This document shows, one piece after another, positions 21,597 through 28,292 of a DNA stretch of 28,292 nt (the first letter of the stretch is position 1; every line of letters starts with the position of its first letter). The stretch is from positions 1 to 28,292 of the forward strand of contig JAEWCF010000006.1 in the NCBI GenBank assembly GCA_023390775.1, given 5' to 3'. The DNA comes from Bacteroidota bacterium. GTDB taxonomy: Bacteria > Bacteroidota > Bacteroidia > Flavobacteriales > Flavobacteriaceae. A program made the translations under genes and the position numbers. The notes under the pieces are model-generated. The model searched no databases. It was not told the origin of the DNA and was given only the letters and a program-made list of their open reading frames with translations.

Positions 21597-24212
21597 ATGA
21601 AAAAAATTACATGGCCCCTGGTTCTGCTCCCTTTCGCCGTAATGGCGCAGGATGCCGACCAGAAAATCCAGCAATACCTAAACGCGCATAAGGGCCGGAT
21701 GGGGCTTTCCCAGCAGGATGTCACCGGATGGATCATCGACAATAAGGGGGATTCCGAAGCAACTAAGATCGACACCTATTATTTGAAGCAACGGGTTGGC
21801 GGGATTGAAATCTTCAACGCGATCGCGAACGTCTGGGTGAAGAATGGCGAGGTCATCAACGCTACCGAGGGTTTTGTCGCCAACGCGTCGCAAAAAGTGA
21901 ACGCTTCAACTCCTTCACTCGATGTACTTCAGGCATTTGCGGCGGCCCGGGCATTGCTTTCCGAACACAATCCTGGGCCGTTTGCCGTCATTTCAAACGA
22001 GAAGCCCAATCATTTCAAGCTTTCAAACGGCATCCTGACCGACGAACCCGTCAGCGCTGAACTTGTTTACCAGCAAATGCCCGAAGGAAGCCTTCGCCTT
22101 GCCTGGGACCTGATGTTCCATTCCACCGATCACAAACATTTGTGGAGCGTCCGCGTCGATGCCTTGAACGGGCAGCTGTTGGAGAAACACGACCTTACGG
22201 TTTCGTGCTCTTTTGATGGAAACCACAACCACGCCGAAGTTGTAAAATCTACGGCATTTACGCGCAATTTTTACAGGAATTCATCGGTCCTCGATGTGCA
22301 ATCCGGATCGTACCGCGTGATTCCTTTCAATGTTGAAAGCCCTTCGCACGGTCCGCGCGAGCTCATCACTGCCCCGCATGACCCTGTGGCCTCACCGCAC
22401 GGCTGGCACGACACGAACAATCAGGCAGGCGCCGATTTCACGATTACCCGCGGAAACAACGTCCACGCCATGGAAGATGCCGATGGCAACAACGGCACCG
22501 GTACCAGTCCCAACGGCGGTGCTGCGCTCAACTTCGATTTTCCTTACGGAGGCGTTACCGTCCAGCCCAATACGTACACGGCGGCTTCGACGACAAACCT
22601 TTTCTATATGGTCAACGTCATGCATGATGTTTGGTTCCGATACGGTTTCAATGAGCAGAACGGGAACTTCCAGCAGATGAACTATTCCGGTTTTGCACAG
22701 CCCGGTTTTGGTGGAGACGCCGTTATTGGCGATGCGCAGGACGGGTCCGCAGCGACGCCGCCCAACATAAACAATGCGAATTTTCAAACGCCTCCGGATG
22801 GCCAGAAGCCACGCGTGCAGATGTATCTTTGGAATGTACTTCCGTCTCCGTTGCAGGTCCTTTCGCCAAGTGAGATTGCCGGTGGCGTACCGATGGCCAA
22901 TAACGCGTTTAACCCTGGCAATGTGCCAATTCCGCTTGAGCCGGCCTCAATCCAGTCAAACCTGGTGCTTTACAACGATGGGATAGGCGACACCTCCGAT
23001 GCCTGCACCCCCGCGATCAATGCGGCGGAGATTGCCGGAAAAGTGGTCATCTTGCGTCGTGGCGATTGTACATTCGTGGAGAAAGTCCAATTGGCTCAAC
23101 AAGCAGGGGCCACGGCGGCCATCGTAGTCAACAATGTCGCCGATCCCGCATATGTCAGTATGTCCGGTGCCGATGCGAGCATCAGCATACCGGCCGTATT
23201 CGTAAGCATGGCCGATGGCGAGGACCTGATCGCACGCATGGCACTTGGACCGGTGAGTGTCCAATTGCAACGCTCGAATTTCGTGAATGCTGACGGCGAT
23301 TTCGATAACGGCATTATCGCTCACGAGGTAGGGCACGGGATTTCGTCGAGGTTGACCGGTGGGCCGGCGAATGTCAACTGCCTTTTCAATGCCGAAGCGA
23401 TGGGCGAGGGATGGTCAGACTGGTTTGCGCTCATGATGACCATGGACGCCTCCATGACTGAAAGCACACCGCGCGGGATCGCCAGTTTCGCCTTGAGCCA
23501 ATCTCCTTCGGGTAGCGGTTTGCGTGTCTATCCGTATACGACCGATATGTCGGTCAACCCCCGAACATTGGCCAGTTCGAACACGACCGCTGAGAATTAT
23601 CGATATGAGGTGGGCGAGACATGGGCAACCATGCTTTGGGACCTAACCTGGGCGTATGTCAACAAGTACGGATACGATCCAAACATCTACACCGGAACAG
23701 GCGGGAACAATAAAGTCATGCAATTGGTTATCGACGCCATGAAGCTCCAGCCATGCAGCCCCGGTTTCGTTGCAGCCCGTGATGCCATCATCGCCGCCGA
23801 CCAGGCGACTACCGGTGGTCAGGATTACTGTATGATATGGGACGTGTTCGCGCGCCGAGGATTGGGCGTCAACGCTTCGTCGGGCTCGACCAATAATTCG
23901 GCGGACCAGGTTGAGGATTATTCAACGCCTCCCGCGGGCCCCAACTGCACGCTTTCGGCCAATCACATCGATCAGGAATTGATCCGTGTCTATCCGAACC
24001 CGTCCAACGGGCTGTACAACATCCGCCTCAATGCGTTTGCGGGAACGGCTTCGATCACGCTCACAGACATCAACGGCCGTACGGTCTATAACGCCAAGCA
24101 ACAGGTAGATGTCGAGACGACGATTGACGTCCGCCACCTCCAAACCGGCATGTACATTCTCAAAGTTGCTGGGGAGAACGTAAACTTCACCCAGAAGCTG
24201 ATCAAGAATTAA
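21597..24212 (+). CDS. Secreted M36 (fungalysin-type) metalloprotease with PA domain and T9SS sorting domain
   Basis: The extracellular zinc protease has 871 residues. Its signal peptide is MKKITWPLVLLPFAVMAQ. A fungalysin/thermolysin propeptide follows at about 35-200, then the M36 catalytic domain, which is interrupted by a protease-associated (PA) domain at about 455-548 (VVILRRGDCTFVEKVQLAQQ). The zinc site is H576-E-V-G-H580 with E604 in MGEGWSDWF. The usual family motif is HEYxHG, so the Val at the third position is slightly unusual. The C-terminal ~75 residues (IRVYPNPSNGLYNIRL ... TGMYILKV ... QKLIKN) are a type A T9SS sorting domain, so the enzyme is exported across the outer membrane by the gliding-associated system. 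It is a single gene with its own promoter and terminator. Confidence 0.95.
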   Translation: MKKITWPLVLLPFAVMAQDADQKIQQYLNAHKGRMGLSQQDVTGWIIDNKGDSEATKIDTYYLKQRVGGIEIFNAIANVWVKNGEVINATEGFVANASQKVNASTPSLDVLQAFAAARALLSEHNPGPFAVISNEKPNHFKLSNGILTDEPVSAELVYQQMPEGSLRLAWDLMFHSTDHKHLWSVRVDALNGQLLEKHDLTVSCSFDGNHNHAEVVKSTAFTRNFYRNSSVLDVQSGSYRVIPFNVESPSHGPRELITAPHDPVASPHGWHDTNNQAGADFTITRGNNVHAMEDADGNNGTGTSPNGGAALNFDFPYGGVTVQPNTYTAASTTNLFYMVNVMHDVWFRYGFNEQNGNFQQMNYSGFAQPGFGGDAVIGDAQDGSAATPPNINNANFQTPPDGQKPRVQMYLWNVLPSPLQVLSPSEIAGGVPMANNAFNPGNVPIPLEPASIQSNLVLYNDGIGDTSDACTPAINAAEIAGKVVILRRGDCTFVEKVQLAQQAGATAAIVVNNVADPAYVSMSGADASISIPAVFVSMADGEDLIARMALGPVSVQLQRSNFVNADGDFDNGIIAHEVGHGISSRLTGGPANVNCLFNAEAMGEGWSDWFALMMTMDASMTESTPRGIASFALSQSPSGSGLRVYPYTTDMSVNPRTLASSNTTAENYRYEVGETWATMLWDLTWAYVNKYGYDPNIYTGTGGNNKVMQLVIDAMKLQPCSPGFVAARDAIIAADQATTGGQDYCMIWDVFARRGLGVNASSGSTNNSADQVEDYSTPPAGPNCTLSANHIDQELIRVYPNPSNGLYNIRLNAFAGTASITLTDINGRTVYNAKQQVDVETTIDVRHLQTGMYILKVAGENVNFTQKLIKN

Positions 24213-24232
24213 TATTTGAGTTGAAGTGAAAA

Positions 24233-24256
24233 GGCCCGGTTTTGCCGGGCTTTTTT
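24233..24256. terminator. Terminator between the convergent M36 and DUF3078 genes
   Basis: The 6-bp GC stem gcccgg / ccgggc has a ttttg loop and is followed by six T on the plus strand; a few A residues lie on the left. It is strong for the protease transcript and weaker for the minus-strand gene. Confidence 0.85.
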
Positions 24257-24259
24257 GTT

Positions 24260-25195
24260 TTAGATATTGAAAGTCACGCCGATGCCCAACGTCTGCTTCA
24301 GCTGAATTTTGGGCCCGACAGTCACCTGTTCGCCTTCAATTTCCTCTTTGGCCTTAATGTCATGGTCATAGATCAGGTGCAGGCCAACATTCGCCTTCAC
24401 ATATTCGTTGACCACCATATTCAGCCCCGTTTGCCAGTCGACATCGATATTTCCGAAATTATTGATGTAATCGGTATACAGCGACAGTTTGTTTTCCAAC
24501 TGCATGTTCTTGTACACATCGGCCTTGACATGCCCGGTCACAAGGATTCCGAGTTCGGTTCGGCTGCGGCATCCCTCCGCGGTCATAAGGCCTGTAACGG
24601 GATCGAATTGAGCCGGCGTTACCCCGAAAGCACCCTGGTTTGCGAGGCGCTGGTCGAGCACCAACGTGGTCTTCATGGTCAATGGGGAAAGATAGAGGTT
24701 GATGCGCCTGGGTTTATTGGCGTATTCGGCGCCGACACCCAAAAAAATGTAGGCGGGCGCGAAAGCCTTTGAAATGTGGCGATCGGTGTTGGGATACGCA
24801 TAACCTTCGGTAAACTGCGTTGCGAAAGAACAACGCGCAGAATGATACCAGTACGAGGCGGTGTCTCTGCGATAACCAAAGCTGGATTCCAGCTTGAAAA
24901 CGTCATCGGTCTTGCGCCACTCGATTCCGTCCTGCTTGTTCATCCCGTACCGAACGGTCAACTCGTTTCCCCATTTGGATTTGCTCAGGGTGAGCCGTCG
25001 GACAAAATCTCCCTTCAGCAGTCCCGAAACCGAGCTCACGCCGCCCGCGTTCCAGTTCACGAAGGCGATCTCGCTGATGTCGAAGCCGATGGTGTTTTTC
25101 TTCTCCCACCGCGTCGAATCAACGGTTTTCACGGGTTCCTGTGCAAATACTGAAAATGCACTAAAGAGCAACAGTGCTGCGGCAAGGTTTTTCAT
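24260..25195 (-). CDS. DUF3078-family outer-membrane-type protein
   Basis: The 311-residue product has a signal peptide (MKNLAAALLLFSAFSVFAQ). Aromatic-rich beta-strand sequence follows from WEKKNTIGFDISEIAFVNWN, the recognisable DUF3078 start, to GVTFNI. The alternating pattern and Gly/Asn turns suggest an outer-membrane barrel of 12 or more strands. The frame stays open 59 codons upstream into dxs, but the ATG at 25195 is preferred because the signal peptide begins there. It lies 34 bases behind dxs and is probably cotranscribed. This dxs-DUF3078 pairing is familiar in flavobacteria, but its meaning is unknown. Confidence 0.87.
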   Translation of the reverse strand: MKNLAAALLLFSAFSVFAQEPVKTVDSTRWEKKNTIGFDISEIAFVNWNAGGVSSVSGLLKGDFVRRLTLSKSKWGNELTVRYGMNKQDGIEWRKTDDVFKLESSFGYRRDTASYWYHSARCSFATQFTEGYAYPNTDRHISKAFAPAYIFLGVGAEYANKPRRINLYLSPLTMKTTLVLDQRLANQGAFGVTPAQFDPVTGLMTAEGCRSRTELGILVTGHVKADVYKNMQLENKLSLYTDYINNFGNIDVDWQTGLNMVVNEYVKANVGLHLIYDHDIKAKEEIEGEQVTVGPKIQLKQTLGIGVTFNI

Positions 25196-25229
25196 GGTTT
25201 TTTTCCGATTCGCCGCAAAATTCGGAATT

Positions 25230-26999
25230 TCAGATGGACGATAAAACCTTGGCGATGCTTTTGGGATTGATTTGGCAGATTTCCTGTAATTGTTGTACCG
25301 TCCCATGCGGAACGAAGTGGTCCGGTATGCCGATGCGTTCAATGCTGATCCCCGACTGAATGTCCGATGCAAATTCCGCCACCGCGCTGCCGAAACCGCC
25401 CGTCAGGCAACCGTCTTCTGCGGTCACCACAAAATCGAAGTCAGCGAAAATCTTTCGAAGCAAATCGGTATCAAGTGGTTTGACGAACGGAAAGTCATAA
25501 TGAGCGAAATCTTCGGGATTTGCCGTCATGCCGATGGCCTTAGACACATTTGAACAGATGGCACCGCAGCTCAATACGGCGATGCGCGTTCCGGATTTTA
25601 GCTTTTCCGCCCTGCCAAATACAATCTTCTTAAAAGGCAACTGCCAATCGGGGTTATTTCCGCGGCCCCGGGGGTACCGAATGGCCAGAGGTCCCGAAAC
25701 GCCCAGTTGCGCGGTGTAAAGCAGGTTGCGGAGCGAAATTTCATCCCTTGGCGCCGCAATGGTGAGATTGGGTATGCAACGGAGGTAGGCGAGGTCAAAT
25801 ACACCGTGGTGCGTCGGCCCGTCTTCCCCGACGATCCCGGCGCGGTCCAGGCAAAAAATCACGGGAAGGTTCTGAAGCGCCACATCGTGAATGACTTGGT
25901 CATAGGCGCGCTGCAGGAAGGTGCTGTAAATGTTGCAAAAAACGATCATTCCGCGGGTTGCCATGCCGGCGGCGAGGGTGACGGCATGTTGTTCGGCTAT
26001 CCCGACATCGATGGCGCGATCTGGAAACCGGTCCATCATGAACTTCAACGAACTTCCCGTGGGCATAGCGGGAGTGATGCCCACGATTTTGTCATTGGAT
26101 TGCGCGAGTTCCACGAGCGTCAGTCCAAAGACATCCTGGAACTTTGGCGGCAACCCGGACTCATTGGAAGGGAGAAGGTCACCCGTGGCGGGATCGAACC
26201 TACCCGGAGCGTGGTATTTGACCTGGTTCTCCTCTGCCTTTTGCAAACCTTTCCCCTTGGTGGTGATGATGTGCAAAAAGCGCGGCCCTGTCTTGTTTTT
26301 AAGCCTTTCCAATTCTGTTATCAATGCGGGGAGGTCGTGGCCGTCAATGGGTCCCGAATAATCGAAATTGAGCGACTGGATGAGGTTGTTCCGACGGGGA
26401 TCGCGACCTTGCTTGACCGAAGTCAGGTATTCCTTGAGCGCCCCGACGCTTGGATCGATACCGATGGCATTGTCGTTGAGGACAACGAGGAGATTGGCAT
26501 CGGTGACACCCGCGTGGTTAAGCCCCTCGAAAGCCATTCCTGCCGCAATGGATGCATCGCCAACGACCGCGATGTGGTTACGCGATTCGTTGCCCTGCAG
26601 TTGCGATGCGATGGCCATTCCGAGCGCGGCAGAGATTGCGGTAGACGAATGTCCGGTCCCGAAGGCGTCGTAAGCGTTTTCATCCATCTTGGGAAAACCG
26701 GCGATCCCGCCCAGTTGGCGATTGGTGGAAAATGCCGCGCGCCTTCCCGTAATGATTTTGTGTCCATACGCCTGATGACCGACGTCCCAGATCAGGATGT
26801 CGTCGGGGGTGTTGAAGACGAAATGAAGCGCAATGGTAAGTTCGACGACACCCAGGCTTGCCCCGAGATGGCCTTCCTTTGATGCAACAGCCTCGATGAT
26901 GAATTGCCGGAGTTCGCGGGCCAGAACGGGCAGTTCTTCCCCGGAAAGTTTTCGGAGATCGCGTGGATCGTCGATGCGGGCGAGCAAATCAAAAGACAT
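25230..26999 (-). CDS. dxs: 1-deoxy-D-xylulose-5-phosphate synthase
   Basis: This thiamine-diphosphate enzyme condenses pyruvate and glyceraldehyde 3-phosphate, the first step of the MEP isoprenoid pathway; its product also feeds thiamine and pyridoxal synthesis. Its 589 residues are at the short end of the family but typical of Bacteroidota. Key features are the early GHLGASLGVVELT, the TPP motif GDASIAAGMAFEGLNHAG...NDN (GDA instead of the usual GDG), the pyrimidine-domain IAEQHAVTLAAGMA with its catalytic Glu, and DRAGIVGEDGPTHHG. The transketolase C-terminal domain follows. The ATG at 26999 is used (MSFDLLARIDDP), since a promoter box lies at 27004-27011. It diverges from tadA across 37 bp. 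Confidence 0.96.
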   Translation of the reverse strand: MSFDLLARIDDPRDLRKLSGEELPVLARELRQFIIEAVASKEGHLGASLGVVELTIALHFVFNTPDDILIWDVGHQAYGHKIITGRRAAFSTNRQLGGIAGFPKMDENAYDAFGTGHSSTAISAALGMAIASQLQGNESRNHIAVVGDASIAAGMAFEGLNHAGVTDANLLVVLNDNAIGIDPSVGALKEYLTSVKQGRDPRRNNLIQSLNFDYSGPIDGHDLPALITELERLKNKTGPRFLHIITTKGKGLQKAEENQVKYHAPGRFDPATGDLLPSNESGLPPKFQDVFGLTLVELAQSNDKIVGITPAMPTGSSLKFMMDRFPDRAIDVGIAEQHAVTLAAGMATRGMIVFCNIYSTFLQRAYDQVIHDVALQNLPVIFCLDRAGIVGEDGPTHHGVFDLAYLRCIPNLTIAAPRDEISLRNLLYTAQLGVSGPLAIRYPRGRGNNPDWQLPFKKIVFGRAEKLKSGTRIAVLSCGAICSNVSKAIGMTANPEDFAHYDFPFVKPLDTDLLRKIFADFDFVVTAEDGCLTGGFGSAVAEFASDIQSGISIERIGIPDHFVPHGTVQQLQEICQINPKSIAKVLSSI

Positions 27000-27003
27000 T
27001 GAA

Positions 27004-27011
27004 CAAATGTA
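27004..27011 (-). promoter_or_regulatory. dxs promoter, TACATTTG
   Basis: Exact TAnnTTTG match only four bases ahead of the dxs ATG, so the message is predicted to be leaderless or nearly so. A looser box for tadA (TAATTTTA, 27025-27032) lies on the other strand. Confidence 0.65.
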
Positions 27012-27036
27012 CGACCTCAAATCGTAATTTTACGGG

Positions 27037-27483
27037 ATGGAAAACATCTTCAGCGACGAATACTTCATGCGCCGCGCCCTTGCCGAAGCCAAAAATGCTT
27101 TCGAAAAGGGCGAAATCCCGATTGGCGCCGTGATCGTCATCGACAACCGCATCATCGCCAGCAGCCACAACCTCACCGAAATGCTCAATGACGTTACTGC
27201 CCACGCCGAGATGCAGTCCATAACCGCGGCGGCAAATTTCCTTGGGGGAAAATACCTTCGGAATTGCACGCTCTACGTGACTGTGGAACCCTGTCAGATG
27301 TGCGCTGGGGCACTTTATTGGAGCCAAATTTCCAAGATTGTTTTCGGGTCGCGCGACGAGCAGCGCGGTTACCTTGCCATGGGCACCAAACTTCATCCCA
27401 AGACGCTGGTTACCGGCGGCGTGATGGAACAGGAGTGCGGGGAGTTGATGCTTAGGTTTTTTAGGGAGAGAAGGGGGAATTAG
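27037..27483 (+). CDS. tadA: tRNA-specific adenosine-34 deaminase
   Basis: This zinc deaminase converts A34 to inosine in the anticodon of tRNA-Arg(ACG). The 148-residue protein has H56-A-E58 and P85-C86-Q-M-C89, one residue off the E. coli TadA positions (H57, E59, C87, C90). The N-terminal YFMRRALAEAKNAFEKGEIPIGAVIV and the central GGKYLRNCTLYVTVEPC are typical of TadA. FFRERRGN at the C terminus is the basic tail that contacts the tRNA. Guanine deaminase is the main alternative for this fold, but the EIPIGAV and EPCQMCAGAL motifs favour TadA. It is followed by gene-free repeat DNA. Confidence 0.94.
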   Translation: MENIFSDEYFMRRALAEAKNAFEKGEIPIGAVIVIDNRIIASSHNLTEMLNDVTAHAEMQSITAAANFLGGKYLRNCTLYVTVEPCQMCAGALYWSQISKIVFGSRDEQRGYLAMGTKLHPKTLVTGGVMEQECGELMLRFFRERRGN

Positions 27484-27548
27484 TCAATTAGCGAATTGGT
27501 CAATTAGCGAATTAGCGAATGGTAATGTAGCAATGTGAAAATGTGAAA

Positions 27549-27659
27549 ATATACCAATTCCGTGGATCGGGCTTTTTGGAAGGATCGTGTAATTACAAAC
27601 TGACATGTTTTGTGGTAATTGATTTTGGAAGAAACCTATTTATAGGACAATTGGTATAT
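27549..27659. repeat. Inverted repeat (atataccaatt / aattggtatat) around a 89-bp spacer
   Basis: Perfect 11-bp arms lie at 27549-27559 and 27649-27659. The same arm occurs alone at 6825-6835, and related attggtaca strings occur at about 6891 and 14814. The enclosed AT-rich DNA shows no gene. Confidence 0.6.
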
Positions 27660-27689
27660 TGAAACATTAAGCAATTAGTACATCGATCT

Positions 27690-27840
27690 GCGTGAGCGAT
27701 GGAAGCGACCCGAGGCCGAAGGCCGGACTGGCGAAGCACATCCTTTTGCGCGCCCTGCAGGGATGCAAAAGATACAGCGGACAGCGCGACGGTGGTGAAA
27801 ACGCCGATATGGCGATTATATATGTTCCGCCGGCACGCCC
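27690..27840. repeat. Dispersed structured element, copy B
   Basis: This copy shares end blocks and the gatacagcg/acagcgcgacgg block with 707-830, but carries an extra ~27 bp containing the GC-rich core cccgaggccgaaggccgg. The internal hairpin stem pairs 27740-27749 with 27765-27773 and encloses the palindrome ccctgcaggg. Confidence 0.75.
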
Positions 27841-27883
27841 ATAAATTAACCCGACTCAGTCAGAGAATTTTTAAAATTTTTTG

Positions 27884-27949
27884 ACAACGGCCCCCACCCG
27901 CCACCCAAAAGTTCGCAACTTCGCAGATATCAACCGTGCGGTAAAACCG
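27884..27949 (-). repeat. G-rich repeat element, copy 3 (inverted)
   Basis: On the minus strand it reads cggttttaccgc, a spacer, atctgcgaagttgcgaac, then GGGtGGcGGGtGGGGG (27906-27891). This is the same order as the copies at 14291 and 14517, with different spacer bases. Confidence 0.75.
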
Positions 27950-28031
27950 TTGTTATTGCATCCCAAATGTCTGAATGTTTGTCTGCTTTTGCCAAACATG
28001 CCGGGTGGAAAAATTTCTTGACGATCACGCC

Positions 28032-28292
28032 TAAAAATGCCGCACGCGAGGCCAAGCCGAACTGGGTTTGTGTACTGCCGAAGTAGTGTTTACGCATAAA
28101 AAAACCGCTACCCGAGGCAAAGCCGAACTGAGCGGTTTGATAAGACATAAGTTAGACGAAAAGGCATAAAAAAACCGCTACCCGAGGCGAAGCCGAACTG
28201 AGCGGTTTGATAAGACATAAGTTAGACGGAAAAGCATAAAAAAACCGCTACCCGAGGCGAAGCCGAACTGAGCGGTTTGATAGGACATAAAT
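28032..28292 (-). repeat. 70-bp tandem array of terminator-like hairpins (continues past the window)
   Basis: Three units start at 28095, 28165 and 28235 with an exact 70-bp period and only a few differences; a degenerate unit (28032-28094) precedes them. Each holds the stem aaaccgct / agcggttt around a loop with the GC-rich core cccgaggcgaagccgaac. Read on the minus strand each is a GC-rich hairpin followed by seven or eight U, i.e. an intrinsic-terminator shape repeated in series. The rest of the unit (ataagacataagttagacg) shows no structure. Confidence 0.85.

Larger units (their letters stand above)
27484..28292. other. Gene-free right end made of several repeat families
   Basis: I see no protein-like open frame. 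Those at 27699-27884 (+) and 27930-28148 (-) lie across repeats, and the latter merely translates the tandem units. From left to right there are period-8 strings (agcgaatt, aatgtgaa) at 27484-27550, an 11-bp inverted repeat at 27549-27659, a dispersed element at 27690-27840, the G-rich element inverted at 27884-27949, and the 70-bp tandem array from 28032 to the edge. Confidence 0.75.

Noticed and set aside
25707..26882. 391-codon open frame on the plus strand
   Set aside because: Antisense to dxs, which carries all expected motifs. Treated as a compositional shadow.
27930..28148. 72-codon minus-strand frame (MSYQTAQFGFASGSGFF...)
   Set aside because: It is a translation of the 70-bp tandem unit and its degenerate neighbour, with no independent evidence of coding.
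28095..28292. Possible CRISPR array
   Set aside because: The units are 70 bp and identical throughout apart from point changes. There are no unique spacers between short repeats and no cas genes.

Overview
The window looks like a chromosomal segment of a Bacteroidota bacterium, most likely a flavobacterium (family Flavobacteriaceae) with an unusually GC-rich coding complement. The evidence is consistent across several lines. There are repeated TAnnTTTG promoter elements (the Bacteroidota -7 box), and Shine-Dalgarno sequences are generally absent. A secreted protease carries a type IX secretion (T9SS) C-terminal sorting domain. Typical flavobacterial neighbours are present (DUF3078 next to dxs, a lysC/GNAT/fbp block, TerB, DUF3109), together with a eukaryote-like class Ia ribonucleotide reductase. 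Everything recognised is housekeeping or envelope biology. I see no prophage, transposase, CRISPR array or defence island.

Layout. 1-227: tail of an OmpA-family protein, then about 600 bp of gene-free DNA with palindromic repeats. 834-1966: queD (-), tRNA-Ala(GGC) (+) and a small lipoprotein (-) with a duplicated HGQPGHRCDI-type motif. 2023-7423 (-): a large outer-membrane barrel protein, aspartate kinase and a GNAT acetyltransferase. 7540-9597: fructose-1,6-bisphosphatase (+), a periplasmic coiled-coil protein (-) and a TerB-like protein (-). 9737-12353 (+): a tight operon of a HupE/UreJ-like membrane protein, dCMP deaminase and an S41 protease. 12532-13954 (-): MarC protein, a 66-residue membrane protein and a compact FAD oxidoreductase. 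13955-14865: about 0.9 kb of nested, diverged repeats with no gene. 14866-15444: Cys-rich DUF3109 protein. 15696-19259: nrdB and nrdA. 19323-21515: a second GNAT, a 73-residue unknown and dGTPase. 21597-24212: secreted M36 metalloprotease. 24260-27483: DUF3078 and dxs (-), diverging from tadA (+). 27484-28292: gene-free DNA with several repeat families, ending in a 70-bp tandem array.

Function. Deoxynucleotide metabolism recurs: dCMP deaminase, NrdAB and dGTPase all sit within 11 kb, though not in one operon. Other enzymes serve gluconeogenesis (Fbp), aspartate-family amino acids (LysC), isoprenoids (Dxs), queuosine (QueD) and inosine-34 tRNA modification (TadA).

The least explained content is intergenic. 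A short GC-rich hairpin core (cccgaggc-gaa-gccgaac and variants) recurs at nine or more sites in different settings: inside a palindrome, inside a 150-bp dispersed element, in an inverted pair flanking 5 kb, and as the loop of tandem terminator-like hairpins. A separate repeat family carries a conserved G-run with quadruplex potential. These families are the best candidates here for something undescribed, but no function can be claimed from the sequence alone. All coordinates were read by eye and all homology calls come from motif recognition, not a database search.
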